Assembly: GCA_022705325.1 (NCBI GenBank)
Contig: JAKJER010000024.1
Span: 27,736-91,735 of the forward strand
DNA: 64,000 nucleotides
Origin: Planctomycetota bacterium
Lineage (GTDB): Bacteria; Planctomycetota; Phycisphaerae; SM23-33
Direction: 5' to 3'
Part shown: one piece after another, positions 62,866 to 64,000 of the stretch
Layout of the letters: each line of letters opens with the position of its first letter
Numbering within the stretch: the stretch's first letter is position 1
Notes under the pieces: model-generated
Databases searched by the model: none
The model's input: the letters and a program-made list of their open reading frames with translations, nothing else
Told to the model about the DNA's origin: nothing
Translations under genes and position numbers: made by a program

Positions 62866-62933
62866 TGGGATGGGACTTATGGGACTCATAGGACTTATGG
62901 GTCCCATAAGTCCTATGGCTCCCAATCTGACCA
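62866..62933. repeat. word-like repeat with near-perfect palindrome (GGGACTTAT type)
   Basis: Copies of TGGGACTTAT/GGGACTCATAGGACTTAT and, inside, ATAGGACTTATGGG followed after one base by its exact reverse complement CCCATAAGTCCTAT (62887-62915). It lies just upstream of the ubiE promoter. Confidence 0.65.
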
Positions 62934-62963
62934 CTGACCACCGCCCGCTCCTTCTGCTACAAT
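62934..62963 (+). promoter_or_regulatory. promoter of ubiE (CTGACC-N18-TACAAT)
   Basis: CTGACC (62934-62939) and TACAAT (62958-62963) form a plausible -35/-10 pair. The -10 ends six bases before ATG 62970, so transcription should start at or next to the A of ATG. Confidence 0.55.
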
Positions 62964-62969
62964 ACCCGC

Positions 62970-63683
62970 ATGTCCGTCGAACCCCAGCCTGCGCCGGCTG
63001 ACAAAGCCCTCCGGGTGCGCGAGATGTTCGCCCGCATCGCGAGGCGCTACGACCTGAACAACCGCCTGCACTCGTTCTGGCGTGACCAGGCGTGGCGCCG
63101 CTCGGCTGTGCGCGTGGCCGCCGTGCAGCCGGGCCAGGCCGTGCTGGACGTCGCGTGCGGCACGGGCGACCTGGCGGGGATGTTCGACCGGACCGGGGCC
63201 GGGCGGGTGGTGGGGCTGGATTTCTGCGAGGAGATGCTCGATCTGGCCCGGCTGAAGTTCGCGGGCAGGCGCATCGAGTGGGTGCGGGGCGACGCGATGG
63301 AGCTGCCCTTCGCGGACGGCTCGTTCGACGTGGTGTCGATCGCCTTTGGCATCCGCAACGTGTCCCAGCCCCGCCGGGCGCTGGAGGAGTTCGTGCGGGT
63401 GTTGCGCCCGGGCGGGCGGCTGGTGGTGCTGGAGTTCGACCGTCCGCGGGGTCGGGTGCTGGGGGCGGCGGCGCGGTTCTACCTGGACCAGGTGATGCCC
63501 CGGACGGCGGCCTGGCTGGCGGGCGACCGGGAGGGGGCCTACGCGTATCTTCGCGACTCGGTCAAGGCGTTCTGGACGGCGGAGGAGTTGGCCGGCGAGA
63601 TGGTCCGCTCTCGCCTGTCGGACGTGGTGAGCCGCCGGCTGACGCTGGGCATCGCCGCCCTGCACAGGGGGGTTCGCCCGTGA
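62970..63683 (+). CDS. ubiE: UbiE/MenG (COQ5) quinone methyltransferase
   Basis: A 237-residue class I SAM-dependent methyltransferase. The opening REMFARIARRYDLNNRLHSF is the UbiE N-terminal signature; motif I is LDVACGTGDLAGMF, and DGSFDVVSIAFGIRNV and EEFVRVLRPGGRLVVLEF complete the family. It methylates demethylmenaquinone or the ubiquinone precursor; menaquinone is more likely in Planctomycetota. The stop overlaps the next start by one base (TGATG). Confidence 0.93.
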   Translation: MSVEPQPAPADKALRVREMFARIARRYDLNNRLHSFWRDQAWRRSAVRVAAVQPGQAVLDVACGTGDLAGMFDRTGAGRVVGLDFCEEMLDLARLKFAGRRIEWVRGDAMELPFADGSFDVVSIAFGIRNVSQPRRALEEFVRVLRPGGRLVVLEFDRPRGRVLGAAARFYLDQVMPRTAAWLAGDREGAYAYLRDSVKAFWTAEELAGEMVRSRLSDVVSRRLTLGIAALHRGVRP

Positions 63684-64000
63684 TGGTCGCCGGGGCCACG
63701 TCGGGCTACGACCCGCATCGCGGTTCCCGGCCGCTGCTGCGCCAGACCTCGTCGTGGCGGGGCCTGCTCTTCATGACCCTGACGCTGGTGATGTACGCGG
63801 CGCTGGCGGCGTTCTGGCAGTATCTCTCGACGGGGCGGTGGTTCGATTTCAGCGTGGCGGCCTACCGGCGCGACGCGACGGTGCTGCTGAGCCAGACCTT
63901 TCTGTATCCCCTGAGCGTGCTGCACTACCGCTGGATGCTGCTGGTGGGCTCGATGGTGCTGGCCGGGATGATCCTGGTGCCGGTGATCGTGGCGGTGCTG
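63683..64000 (+). CDS. membrane protein of unknown function (cut by window edge)
   Basis: 106 codons are visible from the ATG at 63683, which overlaps the ubiE stop by one base, so the two are translationally coupled. After a polar N-terminus of ~28 residues there are two hydrophobic segments (~30-47 and ~83-106). I do not recognise the family. Coupling to ubiE could point to a membrane step linked to quinone metabolism, but this is only position. The C-terminus lies outside the window. Confidence 0.7.
   Translation, partial: MVAGATSGYDPHRGSRPLLRQTSSWRGLLFMTLTLVMYAALAAFWQYLSTGRWFDFSVAAYRRDATVLLSQTFLYPLSVLHYRWMLLVGSMVLAGMILVPVIVAVL

Overview
This window looks like chromosome from a high-GC member of the Planctomycetota, most likely Phycisphaerae-like. 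The grounds are protein families I associate with that phylum: Tat-exported Gfo/Idh/MocA oxidoreductases, a DUF5107-TPR protein, an exosortase/EpsI pair, many secreted carbohydrate-active enzymes and LamG proteins. Housekeeping genes (der, murJ, nadA, rnr, ubiE, ubiD) are mixed with accessory genes. I see no rRNA, no convincing tRNA, no CRISPR array and no insertion sequence or transposase. Assignment to this phylum is inference from gene content.

Layout. (1) 1-9650, minus strand: a long type IV pilus / type II secretion-like operon. In transcription order it encodes a PilM/PilN-like fusion, PilO-like, PilP/GspC-like, the PilB/GspE ATPase, PilC/GspF, a PilZ protein, the major pilin, an unusual PilZ-prepilin fusion, three minor pseudopilins and a membrane-anchored protein cut by the window edge. 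(2) 9957-18225: a triple VanZ-like membrane protein, a secreted protein, a secreted metallopeptidase with a PDZ domain, an amt-glnB nitrogen operon behind a good sigma-54 promoter, a lipoprotein, and a flavoprotein-esterase pair. (3) 18411-23450, plus strand: SLBB polysaccharide export lipoprotein, exosortase, EpsI-like protein and tri-haem cytochrome c peroxidase. (4) 23501-29396, minus strand: zinc-ribbon protein, RNase R, two paralogous lipoproteins and a LamG protein. (5) 29579-36275, plus strand: an internally duplicated kinase-like protein of unknown function, DUF5107-TPR protein, CstA. (6) 36323-46232, minus strand: HEPN/MNT pair, SMP-30-like lipoprotein, NadA, MurJ, Tat oxidoreductase, glycosyltransferase, Fe-type alcohol dehydrogenase, ABM-domain protein. 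(7) 46459-64000: Der GTPase, GH127, a TIR/ATPase-like/RyR protein (candidate defence gene), uronate isomerase, GH2, a small secreted protein, a pectate-lyase-fold protein, UbiD, a second Tat oxidoreductase, UbiE and a truncated membrane protein.

How it fits together. The sugar-related genes (GH127, GH2, uronate isomerase, pectate-lyase fold, oxidoreductases, esterase, Fe-ADH) suggest growth on plant or algal polysaccharides. The pilus operon and the export/exosortase block suggest surface life with exopolysaccharide. UbiD and UbiE probably serve quinone synthesis. The most unusual items are the PilZ-prepilin fusion (2233-3090), the TIR-ATPase-RyR protein (50530-53022), the tandem kinase-like protein (29579-31255), the three-fold VanZ protein, and at least a dozen short intergenic 'word-like' repeats, two of which build a MITE-like inverted repeat. 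Several genes have a -10-like TANAAT box only 6-10 nt before the start codon, which suggests leaderless or nearly leaderless mRNAs.
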